This document shows positions 33,276-46,700 of a stretch of 64,000 bases of DNA, piece after piece. A program made the translations under genes and the position numbers. The first letter of the stretch is position 1. Each line of letters begins with the position of its first letter. Below the pieces are notes generated by a model. The model saw only the letters and a list, made by a program, of their open reading frames with translations. It did no database searches and was not told where the DNA came from. This DNA comes from Gordionus sp. m RMFG-2023 (Eukaryota; Nematomorpha; Gordioida; Chordodea; Parachordodidae), in NCBI RefSeq assembly GCF_954871325.1, contig NC_088776.1, forward strand, positions 37,868,508-37,932,507, read 5' to 3'.

Positions 33276-35906
33276 TCTATATTATAATTTTCCGATGTCC
33301 TCACTACGTCATCGTGACATCATGTCATCGCTACGTATTTATTTTTGTTTTTTTTTATTTGTTGATTTTATTTATTTATTTTATACAAACAGAACAGATG
33401 AATGGAATTTCGAGAATTGATGGTGTACACATACCGAACATGGATTGAGAGTTAGAAAAATCGTCTTTGAATTGATAAAAACAATATTCCCTCAACTTTG
33501 TAAATATGAATGAAAATTTTTATTTCACATAATCCTTTCTTTATTTTTTAGATTACCTTATCAATTTTCATCTCATATTATCAATTACACATTAATGAAA
33601 TCTCTACAAGATACTCAACTTGTATATATATATTTTGAACATACTCACAATTTTTGTCAGTACTTACATTACAATTTTTTATACTCATATTTTTCTTTCA
33701 TAACCAATAATTAAGAAGATAACCAATTATATTCAAATATTTAAATATTCTTATCCTAACCTATTTATAATCTCCAATCCTTATAAATAACTCTTTCTTT
33801 ATTTTTTTTCCCCTACCTTAATGAATTTATTTACCACTAAATTTTATTATCTCATTCTTTTCTTTCTATCTCTATTATCTATTAATCACTATTTCTCAAA
33901 ATCTTATCAATTCCTTTAATTTAATTTTTATTATTTTTATAATATAATAATTTATACCTTCTTTTTTCCCCCTTTTTTAATCTTATTTTTTAATTACCTT
34001 ACAATTAATTAACCTTAATCTTAATAACATTACATTCATCATGTTATTTTTTAACTTTTAGAATATCATAATAGGCTTGATAAGTCCCCCAAAAAATTTT
34101 TTTGATGATAGCCCTCCAACTACTAGAAATATTCATCTAATATTGACCCATCTACCGGTTTTACATTATTTTAATGTTTGTTTAATTTCAACAATAGTTT
34201 ATTTATATTTTTGCCTGATTTCTTTGTTTGTCTAAGGCTAACCATAATCCCCCACATTGCTACAAAACATGATGAATCTATTATCAATGATAAGCAAAGA
34301 AAATAATGACGATTAAACAAACGCCTTACCCGTTCTAGAATTACTGGTAGACAAAATAATAAAGAACTACGCTTGAAATGAACTCATCTGGAGGTTTATT
34401 TTGTTTTTTTATCTTATGTTTTATATCTATCTTTATTTTATTTTCACCCAGTTCTCCAAATTATACTATCACCACTACCACAATCCCTATGCCTCCGCCT
34501 ATTTTTTAACAAATATAAACATTTATATCTGTACTATCATTCACTTCACTAGGAGTTAATATAAATATTACTTTATCCGATTCTTTGAGAAACATTCATG
34601 AATATTTAGAGCTTGAATGCACAGTACGGCCAATTTCATCAACTTTATTAATGGAAAAATATGCAGTAGTTCTGTCGTGGCCTTTAAAACAATACTTACA
34701 ACCGCTTTATGGTTGAGTTAACATTGTCGTTCATGATTCTATTTTAGAAGGGGGTACCAATGCTGACATTGAAATGTACAGTACGGCCAATTTCATCAAC
34801 TTTATTAATGGAAATATATGCAGTAGTTCTGTCATGGCCTTTATAACAATACTTACGACCGTTTTATGGTTGAGTTAACATTGTCGTTCATGATTCTATT
34901 TTAGAGGGGGATACCAATGCTGACATTGACAGAAATATCGTTTTGTGTTCTTCTTTTACCAGTATCCCAAGGCATAAGCATATCATCTTTATCAAGACGT
35001 AATGTGTTTTGTACACTGCTTTGTTAATCCGTCATCACTTTCATCTACAAACCTAAATAATATAGAATTATACATTAATTATTTCTTCTCCAGACGACCG
35101 TCCAGATTTATTTTGTCACTTTTTCCATCAAAAATTAAAATGTCAACATAGATTTGCTCTTAATTTTATCAAATACATAATAAATAATCCTCATTATTTT
35201 TAAAAAAAATTATCCTAAATTTATATGTCAATAAAAAATATATCTTAAAAAATATATAAATAATTTGCATATATGTTTCATTAGTGTTTAATGGCATTTT
35301 TGTAATTTAAATAGACAGCATTTTTTATTTACTTAACATAAAAATATATATATCCCTTATCAAATTCTTTGACAAATAATTTCAGAAATGCAAGACATAC
35401 ATTAAATTTATCTGAAAAACAACAATAACCTTATATAATAAACAACATATTTTTTAGATATAATTTTAATTGATCATATTACAAAAAGTATAAGAGTCAG
35501 TTATTTTAATTTTATTTGTCATGATTCTCTAATAAGTGGTTGCCCAGGCCTTCCCAGTTTCCCTTAATACGGAATTGACATTTTTTTCCATATTAGACTA
35601 ATTGGTAAATCAGATATTTCCCGTTCATGTGATGATATTAAAAATTTAACTATCTCCGAGGCGGGAAAAAATTTTCAAAATTATAATGGGTAGGACTGGG
35701 CTTGGAACCTCAAAATTAATATTAGCTTGCACCTGACTTGGGAATATCTTTTACAAATTATCAAGGGTTGAGCTGGGCTTGATAAACTTTTTTTAAATTA
35801 TAAGATTTTGGATGCTTCATAATATTGTGAGCTTAAACCTGGCATGACATCTATAAAAATGAATAAAAATCTCATTCCCCGTCATTTTTGACGGGCTTTC
35901 TACTAG
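33276..35906 (+). mobile_element. Helitron, 5' TC to 3' CTAG
   Basis: The left terminus TCTATATTATAATTTTCC follows an A. The right terminus has the hairpin CCCGTCATTTTTGACGGG (35878-35895), 11 nt before CTAG (35903-35906), which is followed by T. These are the hallmarks of Helitrons, which insert between A and T without target duplication. The 5' segment with GTCATCGCTACGTATTTATT reappears in inverted form at the window's right edge. The 3' 370 bp resemble 59729-60480. It is 2.6 kb, too short for a full Rep-helicase. Confidence 0.8.
34616..34930 (-). repeat. Tandem duplication of a Helitron Rep fragment
   Basis: Two copies of a 157-158-bp unit (34616-34772 and 34773-34930) lie head to tail at about 93% identity by eye. 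The minus strand reads KYCFKGHDRTTAYFSINKVD in one and KYCYKGHDRTTAY in the other. This is the Helitron Rep KYxxKGHDR segment normally followed by DEI. It is not part of an open frame. Its coding strand is opposite to the direction set by the Helitron ends around it. Confidence 0.65.
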
Positions 35907-36110
35907 TAATAATTAGTTAATAATGTAATTAAGTAAAATAATCAACTGAATACTAACACATAAACTGATGATTTTATCAAGTTCTTCAATTAAAATTTAC
36001 TGATAATCTCTAAAATAAAACTTCAAGATTATTCCAACAGTACTACATTATATCATTAATCGCCAATAAATTATCTAAAAAGACATATATTCTCCATAAT
36101 ACCACCCATC

Positions 36111-36790
36111 CAGTGGCGTAGCTACGGGGGTGGTTTTCGGGTTTGGACCCCTCCCAGAGCAAATTTTTTTTAGATTATACGTTCAAAAGACTTAAAAGTG
36201 ACTTTGTATCAAATAAATACCATTAATATTTATATTTTTCTGGTTTTGATGTTTGTGAAAGGATATTATATTACTATTGAATTTATTCTGGGTAGTATTA
36301 TTATAAAGTCATTGAGAATAATCTACTAAATTATAATAACATTATCTACTAATTTATAATAACATTATCTACTAAATTATAATAACATTATCTACTAAAT
36401 TATAATAACATTATCTACTAAATTATAATAACATTATCTACTAAATTATAATAACATTATCTACTAAATTATAATAACATTATCTACTAAATTATAATAA
36501 CATTATCTACTAAATTATAATAACATTATCTACTAAATTATAATAACATTATCTACTAAATTATAATAACATTATCTACTAAATTATAATAACATTATCT
36601 ACTAAATTATAATAACATTATCCACTAAATTATAATAACATTATTCATGCATTTAAAAATATTTATATATATTGTCGAAGATGTGGTTATAATTTTTAAG
36701 ATAAACCCGGCCGAAGGCCGGGCAAAAGGGCCAACCCAGGATTTTATATGTATGGACCCCCTCTAAGGAAAATTCCTAGCTACGCCACTG
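36111..36790. mobile_element. hAT-type non-autonomous element (CAGTGGCGTAGCTA)
   Basis: Ends are CAGTGGCGTAGCTACG and TAGCTACGCCACTG, with a perfect 8-bp target duplication cacccatc (36103-36110 and 36791-36798). Half of the element is a 23-bp tandem array. Near the right end is the GC-rich hairpin CCCGGCCGAAGGCCGGG (about 36705-36721). There is no coding capacity. Confidence 0.95.
36321..36645. repeat. 23-bp tandem repeat, about 14 copies
   Basis: The unit contains AATTATAATAACATTATCTA and is repeated about 14 times with almost no divergence; only the first and last copies differ by a base. The array lies entirely inside the hAT-type element 36111-36790, and such uniformity implies recent expansion. 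Confidence 0.95.
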
Positions 36791-36798
36791 CACCCATC

Positions 36799-37498
36799 AT
36801 ACAAAAATCACCAAAATTATACCCATACAAAATATTCCATACTTATATTTATTACACCCTCAAATATTTAACCAAATAATGTCACTGCCTATATATATAA
36901 TTGCAAGAAACTTATCCAGATTCCTTTGACACAATCAAGAAATAATTATTATTATAAAAATACTTCTTTCAATCAAATAAAGTTTTAAGTTAACTTGCAT
37001 ACTTGATTAGTATTATTATATAAAAATAAATTTATAATTAGTTTATAATTTATATTTAATTCATATATTTTTGATATAATTCTATATTAATTAAATATAA
37101 AAAATAATAAATATCAAAAGATATACTTGTGATAAGAAATATATTCTATTTTATTATAATTAAACACAGCACACTCCCATTATCTAAATAAAATAATTAA
37201 TGATAGTGATATTAAAAGACTTGTTTTGCATGTATAACATGCGTTAACATATGATTTATATGACCATGCTGAATTAGGTTAAATTATATTTTAAAATAAT
37301 TAAAAGGTGGGTTAGTCTATGAATTATTTTTAAGTATAATCAGCTAGTCCCTCTTCATGAAAAAAATCTTAAGATAATATTTTTATAAAATATTATATTA
37401 TATTATATTATATCAAAAATCAAAACCTTTTAAACTAAATTATCTTAGTATACTTGTTTTGGGAATATTATATATTAATATTTTTTGGTACAAGTAAT
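36799..37498. other. Intergenic, no gene recognised
   Basis: AT-rich spacer between two hAT-type elements, with short TTATA iterations near 37380-37412. No reading frame, RNA gene or terminal repeat was recognised. Confidence 0.4.
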
Positions 37499-37814
37499 AG
37501 ATAACCCAGGCACGTACGCAGAGAGGTGGGGGGGGGCAGTAGGACAACCCCCCCCCCCCCCTCAAAGCCAAAAAATGCAGATGCAGGATATATTTTATTG
37601 TTTATATTTATTAATATTTATTCCTATCTCAAATTAAATATATATTTAATTATATTTATTATTACATTCATCAAGTAAGTTATTTTATCAATTAATTTCG
37701 ATTTCAGGTTTTCCGGCGTAATATGTAGTTATTATTTTCAAATTTTTAGTGGCGTAATATTTTTCTACCATTTTCAAATTTCTAGTCAAATAATAATTAT
37801 CTTAAATTGTCCAG

Positions 37815-38310
37815 CAAGGAGTTACAACCTTGTCCAACAAGATAGAGTATCTGCCATCAAGCAGCAACAGCTTTTATGAAGTTAGAAGAGCCGAATATTT
37901 GCTATTACTGAAATATCACAATGGCCTGAAAGAAATATTTCCTCAGAAACAAGAAAATTATTGGATTCAATACTTATTTCAAATTTTTTTTCTCATTAGA
38001 ATGTATTATTTAATTATACAACTATTTTATGTATTACTTTTCAAAAACATGAAATTGACTTGATTAAGAGGATGAGAATAGCGGAGAACATTTTATTAGT
38101 ATTCAAGGAAATTAGGGCTAATGTTGATGAAGAATTTCATATTTTATATGTTATTAGTCAGAATCAGAGCTATACGTGTTTAATATTTGTCTCCCTCGAC
38201 TTACAGCAAGGCAAGCTCATAGTTAAAACATTAATATAGGATCAATAGAAGAGTATATCTTAGATACAGATACATTTATAACTCAAATAGATTAATGGTT
38301 TTTAATTAAC
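37815..38310 (+). pseudogene. Fragments of a TTF/DUF4371-type hAT transposase
   Basis: At 38190-38300 the plus strand reads PRLTARQAH then NINIGSIEEYILDTDTFI, matching the PRxxxRQxHRxNxxxxxxEEYxRxxxFIPFL block of this hAT subgroup. A stop replaces the residue after the His. A leading block at about 38080-38130 (AENILLVFKEIRANVDEEF) fits the preceding helix. The 77-codon frame at 37830 may be another displaced piece. Confidence 0.65.
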
Positions 38311-38577
38311 CATTCAGCACATACCAATCTGCAAATATTACTTCCATAAAAGCCTTCCCAACCTTTTTAAGATGGTGATAGAAATAAAAATATTTGTTGG
38401 ATTTTAATTATGAAGATGTTAAAGTATCTTATGATGCCAAAAAATGCTATGTACTCTGCATTATTTCAAACACATTTTAGATTATATTCCCAATGTTTTA
38501 AAGGGTTTATATATATATTAGCAACTTTTCCCATTAGTAAACTAATGAGAGAACACTCTCTTTTTTTAAAAGAATAA

Positions 38578-38902
38578 CAGAGTCCTGCAGAGGTACCATT
38601 TGCCCGGCTTTGCTTTTTTTAAATAAAATTTTCAGGCTCGACCCGGATTTTTTTAAAATAAATTATATTTATTTTTGATTTTTAAAACTAATATTAACCA
38701 TTTCTAATATAGGCTGTTTTAAAATATACAGCCCGGCCCGGATATTTTTTTTAAAAAAATTTTCAGGCCCAGCCTGAGTGTTTTTTTAAAAAAAATCAGT
38801 CCCAGCCCGGGTGTTTTTTTTAAAAAATATCGGGCCCGGCCCGTGTATATTTAAATAAATTAAAAAACGTTCCGGCCTGGGAGCCGGGCCTGCAGGTCTC
38901 TG
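38578..38902. mobile_element. hAT-type MITE (CAGAGnCCTGCAG, GCCCGG-rich)
   Basis: Ends are CAGAGTCCTGCAG and, inward from the right, CAGAGACCTGCAG. Inside, a unit of about 50 bp with GGCCC-AGCCCGG followed by a T/A run recurs about five times. Flanks aagaataa and aaaaacat agree at 5 of 8 positions. It is nested in the element 37507-39323. Confidence 0.7.
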
Positions 38903-39449
38903 AAAAACATACCAAGAAGTACAACTTCTGAAAGTAGATTGAAAAGTTTGTATCTTTTGAATATTCATAGGCATTTGACGACAAGCATCCTAACGAAGAT
39001 TGGATTTTACATTGTAAATATATAACATACAAAATACAATTATTCCTAAGAAACTTTTTGTGTATTAATTTATATTTCCAACATTTAAATTTTTGATACT
39101 TTATATATAAATTTCAAAGGCTCAAAAAATTCAAATTTCTAGTTTGGGTCATTTAAGTGATTCTTTACATATAATTTTTTTTAAATTCACATTAATTTGA
39201 AATTGTGTATTAGAAATAGTTATTAGTCCTTATAAATTTATGCTTGATATTTTTAAAAAACAATCATATTTCTTAAAAAATTTTATACCCCCCCCACAGG
39301 CCAAATTCCTGCGTACGCGCCTGAGATAACCAAACTACAAAATGGCGCTACAGCTGATTACAGTGGCGTCGCTTAGAAGCGCAGGGGCTCGAGCCCCCTG
39401 AAAAATTTGAATAGTCCCCTGAAGCAAAATTTTTTTTTTAATGGCTCCT

Positions 39450-42400
39450 TAATATCCCCTTGAACTAAAAATAAATTTTTTTGATTGCCCACTGAATGAT
39501 TTCCTTTATAATTCTATTGATTTATATATAGATTTAATTTTATAATTTAAAAATTAATAAGTCTATCAAAATTATTCTTAAATGAATACTATTTTAATTA
39601 TTAGATTAGATTTACTTATAAATTATATTTTCACTATGTCAGCTTGCAATCAAATTTTGTGTTAAAAATAGAATATTAATATCACTCACTAAATATTAAT
39701 TTAGTATTAACAGTTGAAGCTTTATTGACTTTTATTATTTTAATTATTATATAACCCTAATTAAATAAATATTAACTGAAAATTAACAAATTTTATTGTA
39801 ATTAGCCGAGTTCAAAATAACTTATCAACTATATTATTGATATTTAAATTTAATTACCATGCCTCTGAAAAATTAGTATTAGAAAATTACCGAAGTGGAT
39901 TTTTAAGCATGAGAAGTAAACAGATAATCGGATATGAGTTGTTTCGTTAGCAACGACGTTGAATGAAAATCCAACATTCTATCCATGAAACGAAAATATT
40001 ATATTACACCCCTGCCTTCATATTGAGCATTGATAGATGAAGAAACAAATTATAGGAAAAAGAAAGGCAAAATAAATCTAAAAATTACAAATGATATGAT
40101 TTGGGCGATCCTTCAAAAAAGGAATTTTTATCAATAATGGTATTGCTATTCAATGGTATTGTTTGCATGATGTGTGAGCAGAGGTTAAGTGTCTTCTTTT
40201 TTTTCAATCCTTAACAGGTATATTTTTCATTGTATATCTCTTTCTTAATGATGCAAAACTTTTGGTTTTAGTCACACTATATATATACCCTTATCTGGTA
40301 TTAATACTATATGTCACTGTTTAGGTAACATGTCAGAAATTTATTATATTTTAAGTAGATTTTACATAGTTTAATGGTTTTACATCAAGTATTTTCTGAC
40401 TTTTAGTGTGTTTTATTAACCTTAAGTAGCTTTCAAATTACATCACAAGTTTATCAGTTTGATATTGACCTATTATTTTATTGGTTGCAATAATTTTTGC
40501 CCAAATAACTCTATCTCTCTGCTCTAACATATTTTATTAAAATTTTTCCCTTGGATTCATAAATAAGCTCATCTTGCTTCAGTATATTTTATTTTATAAT
40601 ATTTATTATATTTTGACCTTTCTAATCAAGTATATATATATTTATCATATTATATATATAAAATATATTTTTTATTTATTTATTTTTTTCCAGTTTAACT
40701 TAATAAGTGTATCATGTTTTTGGCTTAATATTTTATCAGTCTCAAGTATTTTTATTATTACATCAATTAGTAGCTTTTTACTTTAGGATATTTTATTAAA
40801 TTTTCCTTTGAACTAGCTAATAAGTTCATCCTTGCTGAGTATATATTATAATATTTATTATGTTTTGACCTCTCAAATTAAATATATGTATATATATTTA
40901 TATTTTTACATCATATATGTTTAACTTTTAACTATTTTACAAGCTTTAAATGTATTATTTTTACATTGGTTTCTTTAGCTGATTTTTTGTTTCTTTATTA
41001 TCTTTAAAATATGTAGCCTTGTTTAACAATATATTTATTTTAGCATACTAGACCACATTAATTATATTTCCTACATTATATATATGAATTTGGTTCACAT
41101 GTACATTTTATTATATATATAAATTTTATATACTCTAGTATATATATATATATCAGGTTGATTTTAATATTATACATATATATATTATATTGATATTTCT
41201 TTAAATTTTAGCTCATCGTGATAAGGTTATTGTAAAATTGAAACTTTATTTATGTTTTTAGGTCTAATATTTTTAAGTTTTATTAGAAGGAATATTACAA
41301 TTTCATTAAAGGCCACTTTATATATTTTGCTAATTTGATATATATAATTCCTTTCTCCTTTCTTATTGTCTTATCATGTTTTCCTTCTTATTTGCTCGCG
41401 AAATGTATATTTTTTTTAACTTTCCCCTTCTGTTTCATTATGTTTCTTCTCAGATTGTATTTCTAAGTAATCTTTTACTTTTGTTTCTTAAAATTATTAT
41501 AGTTTTGTAGTTTTAATATCTTTCCTCTTATACAGAATGCTTTTGATAATTACAATCGCAGAAAGCTATTGTCTTAAATAGAAAGGTATAACAATTTATA
41601 TAGTCTTGTTTCTTGCAGTATATTGTTATCATTTCCTTCAGATATCCCACCTAGAATATTTTCCCCCCTCATTATTCTTTTTCCTTTCCTAATGATTTAG
41701 TCCTTAATAAAAATTATTTCATCATATTACTTTTAATTCTCAGTAAACATTTTCCTAAACTTATTTTAACTTAATTTGGTAATAATCTTTGAGTAGCCAG
41801 AGTTTTCTCGATACAAATATACTTATAGCAGTTTATAGTTGTAAATTTTTCACTAAATCAAATCTAACTTCGTGGTTTCGAGCGAGTACACAAATATGGA
41901 GGTAAACTTTTCTCTATTTTTAGTATCATCTAAATTATCGCCCCCTTTCATATATTCATATTGCACCTTTTTGTATTCAAATAATACCTAAATAGTTTTC
42001 AGAAAGTTATATGGGTCATTCTTCTTACATATGAATATTACCCCTTTACTTAGCATTTTATTTATCGAACTACACCTTTTTCATATATTATCTATGTCTT
42101 TGAGAGGAGTCTAAGGTTTTTCTTCCTATACATAAATATTATCTTATGCTTCTTATATATAATATATTGCTTTAATTATGTTCCTTAGCCATTCATCATT
42201 TTATATTGCTTTCTATGGAAGATTTATTGATCATTTTCCTGTACATAAAAGTACCCTTCTATATTTATTTTCTTTTGGCTCCTTTTAGAAGATGATTTTT
42301 GAAAATTTTGCAAATAAATATATTCTTTCATACATTCTACGCCAGTGGACTACATTTATTCTTTTCTGATTTGTTTTGTTATGAAATTTTTAAAAAAAAA

Positions 42401-43402
42401 GTTTTATACAATACCATTTTCTTTTTCATTGTTTATATATGGGCTGAAGAAAGTCTTAAATTTGATTTATTATTAAATATTTTGTGAAATCAGTTTGCGT
42501 GATAGTAGCTATTTTTTATTAAAACAGGGAAACTAGATGTAGAAATCCCACCCACTTATTTTCTCTCGTTTACTAAATTTATTATTTTCCCCCATATTTT
42601 ATTTTCCCTCATATTTTTATTTTAAGGTTTTTTATTATACTTAAGTTTTTATATTGTAGTTAATTTGTTTCTCTATTCCAACACGACTTTGTTCTTTATT
42701 CTTAATCAACCTGTGTTCACGAAATTACACCGAAAACGGGGGTAATATATTCTTTTTATTTTATTTTGCAGATTTTAATTTCATTTTATTTAAGCGATGT
42801 AGATAAAAAAAAATTTTTTTTTTTTTTGGGGGGGGGGGGTAAAAGAATATACTTTGTGGATAATTATACTCTTTGTCCCCTTTTATTTCAATTACCTATT
42901 AGGGGTTCATACCCCTCCCTGTTTCTACACGTTGTGTAGGAAACCTTTGATCTCCTCACTTTTTGAACTAACATTTGAAACTCGATTAGTATGGCCAAAT
43001 TATGCATAAAATTAGTGTTTCCTCTTGATAATAAGTGCTTTATACCGGATATTATACCTTATTGTGCTTTGCTTACCTGTCCTATGTTATCGATACCTTT
43101 ATACCCTTTTATCAATTTCTGGTCCCTCTTGAAATGTTTCCCTGGCTAAATTTCTAGGATTTTTCCTTTTATATAAATAAATTAGAGAACTAATTAGTGA
43201 CTCTTGGGTATATTAGAAGTTAAGAAATTAGATATTAGAGAGATAAATTAGTGTCATTATTTAAAAGATCTGGTATCCTGGTAATTATTTTACTTACTAA
43301 TTATTACATTTTTGAAAATTTCAATCTCTTTAGAAACTTTTCCTAATACTCCGATTTAGAAAATTTTCTATTGAATTAAGGGAATATAATCCTAGCAGAA
43401 CT
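39450..43402. other. AT-rich interior of the 8.8 kb element, no gene recognised
   Basis: About 4 kb of T-rich plus-strand sequence. A diverged direct duplication recurs around 40560-40690 and 40805-40900 (AATATTTATTAT(A/G)TTTTGACCT core), and a T run meets a G run at about 42810-42839. The part just before 43403 may be the LINE's 5' leader. No hAT, LINE ORF1 or host coding sequence was recognised. Confidence 0.35.
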
Positions 43403-46269
43403 ATGTATAAACTCAAAGGGCAACTACTTATTTCCTCCTTAAATATTAATGGTTTACGCGAAAAGTTTGCTGTTTTATTTGAAACTTATGCAAGATGAGA
43501 ATATGGATATCTTTGCTATACAAGAAACCCAAAGTCAGGGTAATTCCACTGCTATCTTTAACAATTTTATCTTTTATGGCTCTGGAACTACTCATAACAG
43601 CTGGTCTGGTGTTGGATTTCTGATCAATAAAAAAATATATAAGTATATTGATAAATTTGTTCCAGTGTCCGAGAGATGTGGATTATTATATGTTAATACT
43701 AATTTCAGACTAACTATTTTGATAAATGTTTATGCACCTCCAACCAGAAGAGACAGTTTACTTTTCTTAGATGACTTAGAGAACATTATTAATGCCCTAC
43801 CTAAAAGATTTAATATCATTTTGATGGGTGACGTTAACACTAAAATTGGTCTAGAAGAGATATACAAAAGTAGGGGCATAATTAGAAACGCAACTCTTGG
43901 CCAACCAAATGGAGATGATAGCAGAAAATTACTTGACTTATGTGGCAGTATTAACCTCAAAATTGAAAACACTTTCTTCCAACATAGAGAGACGAACACA
44001 TATACCTTCAATAGAGGAAGGATTAAATCACAAATTGATTTTTTTTATCAAATGTTCATGGTTAGTTTAAGGATTATGGCGATGATAAATAAAAATCTGT
44101 CTGACCATAGAATGATTAAAGCGAAGATTTTGATAAGGAATATTTGGAGAGCCCATGGTAGATCAATTACACCCCTCACTTCACGATGAATATAGTTAGT
44201 AGACAAAATATTAGAAATCTACAAATACCAGAAATTAGAGATAGGTTTAACCATAATTTATGTGAAAAGGTCATTAGATTTGAGGACATAGACCTATCTA
44301 AAACGGTTGAAGAATGCTGGTTAATGTTTAAAGAAGATATTCAGGAAGTGAGCAGGGCCTTAACAAATAACAATGCCCCGTTTAGGAATGAATGGATATC
44401 AATGACGACTTCAATGATGATTGAGGAGCTTCGCTGCAGAAATTACTTTGATAGGGAACTATGGAAAACCATCCAGAGGTCTTAAGGAGTGATAGAAGAA
44501 TCTTCGTAGCTAGGAAAGCCTTTGAGGTTGATGCAGATATGAGAGGGGGTAGACTATTTGATGCCTATAACAAACTCAATTATTAATGCTAATCAAAATT
44601 TTTTAGAGAACTACCGTCGATACGGTTAGAGGACAACAAAGTTATATATGATCAGGATGATCAAATGTCCTTATGGACTGATTATTATATGAATGTCTTT
44701 GAATCTAGAAAACCAACGATAGTTTTCCGGAACAATATACTACCATTCAATCTGCCTCCCATTTTACACTGGCTGAGATATCTGCTGCTCTAAAGAAACT
44801 GAAAAATCATAAAGCTCCTGGACCGGACAATATAACAGGGGAACAACAAGCCGCATCAGACGCGATACCATGTTTTCTGCTCATTATTTTTAATAAGGTA
44901 TGGTCTTCTGGGATAACTCCTAAAGATTGAAATCTATCAATGCTGTGCAATTTTCCAAAGATCCCAAATCCCATCAACTTTCGAGATTATAGGGCTATAG
45001 CTCTGACCTCTATTGCGTCTAAGGTCTTTATGGTCTTACTTAAGACGCGAATTCTACAAACAACACATAATCTTTTCGCGAAATACATCTGTGCCTACCG
45101 TCCAGGCAAGAATATCATGGAGCCTTCCCTTACTTTCAAAATTATAATTCAAAAATGTGATAAAAATAAATTACCTTTTCTTTTTACCTTCATTGACTTT
45201 AAAAGAGAGTTCGATAATGTCAATCACAATGCGCTCTGGGAAATACTTTCAGAAGTAGGTATTGAAGTAACATAATTAAGATTTTAAGAAATCATTATAA
45301 AAACTTGCTCACTAAGTGTAAAATAAATAACAAAACCTCCCCATCTTTTAGAATAAAGAAAGGTGTTAAACGGGGATGTGTTCTCTCCCCCATCCTTTTT
45401 AATATTGTAATAAACAAAATTTTGAAAGACACTCTAGATGCTGCCAATCTGCTGGAATTGAACTCAGTCCTAGACAAATGATATCATCTTGTAAATAGAA
45501 TCATTTCATACGCAGACGACGTTGTGATTCACCAAAAACCTAAAGAAACTCATAATTTCATTCTTCTATTAAAATATATTAGTCAAAGAGTCGGGTTAGA
45601 AATAAACTAAGACAATGATTCTCTTGGCTAGACATACTCCCCCCATGGAGAACATTGTCATCGGTTCTGAAGTAATCAAGGTAACTACAGAAATAAAATA
45701 TCTTGGGATCACTTTAGACAATAGAGGAGGCTGCAAAGATGAGCTGAAGCTGAGAATACAGAAAACAAGGACAACTTTCTACAAATTTTTCAAGCTCTGG
45801 AAGATCAGGGAGATTTCGGTTTGTACAAGATTACGGATATTTAATTCCACGGTAATCCCCATTTTGTTATACGGGTGTGAGACCTGGGAAATTAGTAAAG
45901 CTGACAACAGGAAATATCGAGTATTCATCAACAAATGCTTAAGAATTATAAATGACACCCAGATTGATATCGAATGATAAATTGTGGAAAATGTCAAGAC
46001 ATATCCCCATTCGCATTCTGCTCAAGAAAAAACGTCAATTTTTAGCTCATATACTGAGACATCCAAACTCAAACCTAGCCCATGATGCTCTAACATGGCT
46101 TTTCACCTGTAAAGGCAAATCATATAGCAGATATAAGACACTCTGGTTCAACCGTGTTCTAAAAGATGTGGCAGACCTTAACTTAAACTGGAAACAATTT
46201 ACCAAACTAAACAATAATAAAAAATCCATAGATAAGCTTCTCAAGATTAAGTTCAACTATCTGAAATAA
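43403..46269 (+). pseudogene. Non-LTR retrotransposon (LINE) ORF2: APE endonuclease and reverse transcriptase
   Basis: From ATG 43403 the start reads SSLNINGLREK and then, after a frame change, IFAIQETQ (43449-44189), the opening of an APE-type endonuclease. It continues with VYAPPTRRDS, LMGDVNTKIG and, near the end, SDHRMI. The reverse transcriptase follows: KNHKAPGPDNITGE (about 44808-44850), NFRDYRAIALTSIASKVF (about 44970), TFIDFKREFDNVNH (about 45190, with R replacing the usual K in the motif) and YADDVV (about 45509). The C-terminal block LYGCETWEISK (about 45870) and a final basic region to 46269 resemble RTE-like and craniofacial-type LINEs. At least six stops or frame changes are present. 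The element was inserted in the hAT-type element and is inactive. Confidence 0.9.
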
Positions 46270-46700
46270 CACCCCTATCTCTTGTAACTCCACCTCCTCC
46301 CCAAACCCTTACATTCCCAAAATACAGGTTTCATTTCTTATTTATTTATCATAATTTTTTTTAGATTCTTAAAATTTTATTTCTAGAGAACCTTCCCCGT
46401 CCAGTTTACTTTTAAATACAATAGGGCCGTAGGTTTTAGGTGTGGTCTGTTCTCTTGGTCCTCCCTTATCTGTTTCAGCCCACAGACGTTTAAATAATAG
46501 TTCACGAACTATTATGCGTACAAGTACGTGCGGCTTGCCCACAAACGTGTGAAGGGCTCCTCATATTTTACTTTACACTTAACTTAAATCTTCCAATTAG
46601 ATGGAAATGAGAAAAACCTAGCGTTGCTCTATTGTAACTACAACGTAGAGAGGGCGTATGCGCTTTATTCCGTATTCCGTATTACCATGCCTCTTCTTAA
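46270..46700 (+). other. Probable LINE 3' untranslated region
   Basis: Following the LINE stop is a less AT-rich stretch with the self-complementary TAGTTCACGAACTA (46498-46511) and CACGTGCGGC-like words. It ends where the sequence becomes homologous to the inverted copy at 59540-59728. The exact LINE 3' end and a target duplication were not found. Confidence 0.4.

Larger units (their letters stand above)
37507..39323 (+). mobile_element. hAT element (CAGGCRCGTACGCAG) with TTF-type transposase remnant
   Basis: Ends are CAGGCACGTACGCAG and, inward from the right, CAGGCGCGTACGCAG. The target duplication agataacc is perfect (37499-37506 and 39324-39331). A long G run (about 37527-37535) faces a C run (about 37547-37562) just inside the left end. 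A further MITE (38578-38902) is nested in it. Transposase remnants on the plus strand belong to the TTF/DUF4371 type of hAT. Confidence 0.93.

Noticed and set aside
33540-34060. Pyrimidine-rich plus strand considered as a host exon cluster
   Set aside because: No conserved protein segment in any frame; it lies within the Helitron.
35878-35895. CCCGTCATTTTTGACGGG considered as a rho-independent terminator
   Set aside because: The context is eukaryotic and the hairpin lies 11 nt from a CTAG end, the known layout of a Helitron 3' terminus.
36321-36645. 23-bp repeats considered as a CRISPR array
   Set aside because: There are no spacers; units are directly adjacent and AT-rich, inside a hAT-type element.
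38786-39032. Overlapping minus-strand frames of 62 and 70 codons
   Set aside because: They span GCCCGG-rich MITE sequence and its edge; composition is set by the repeat.
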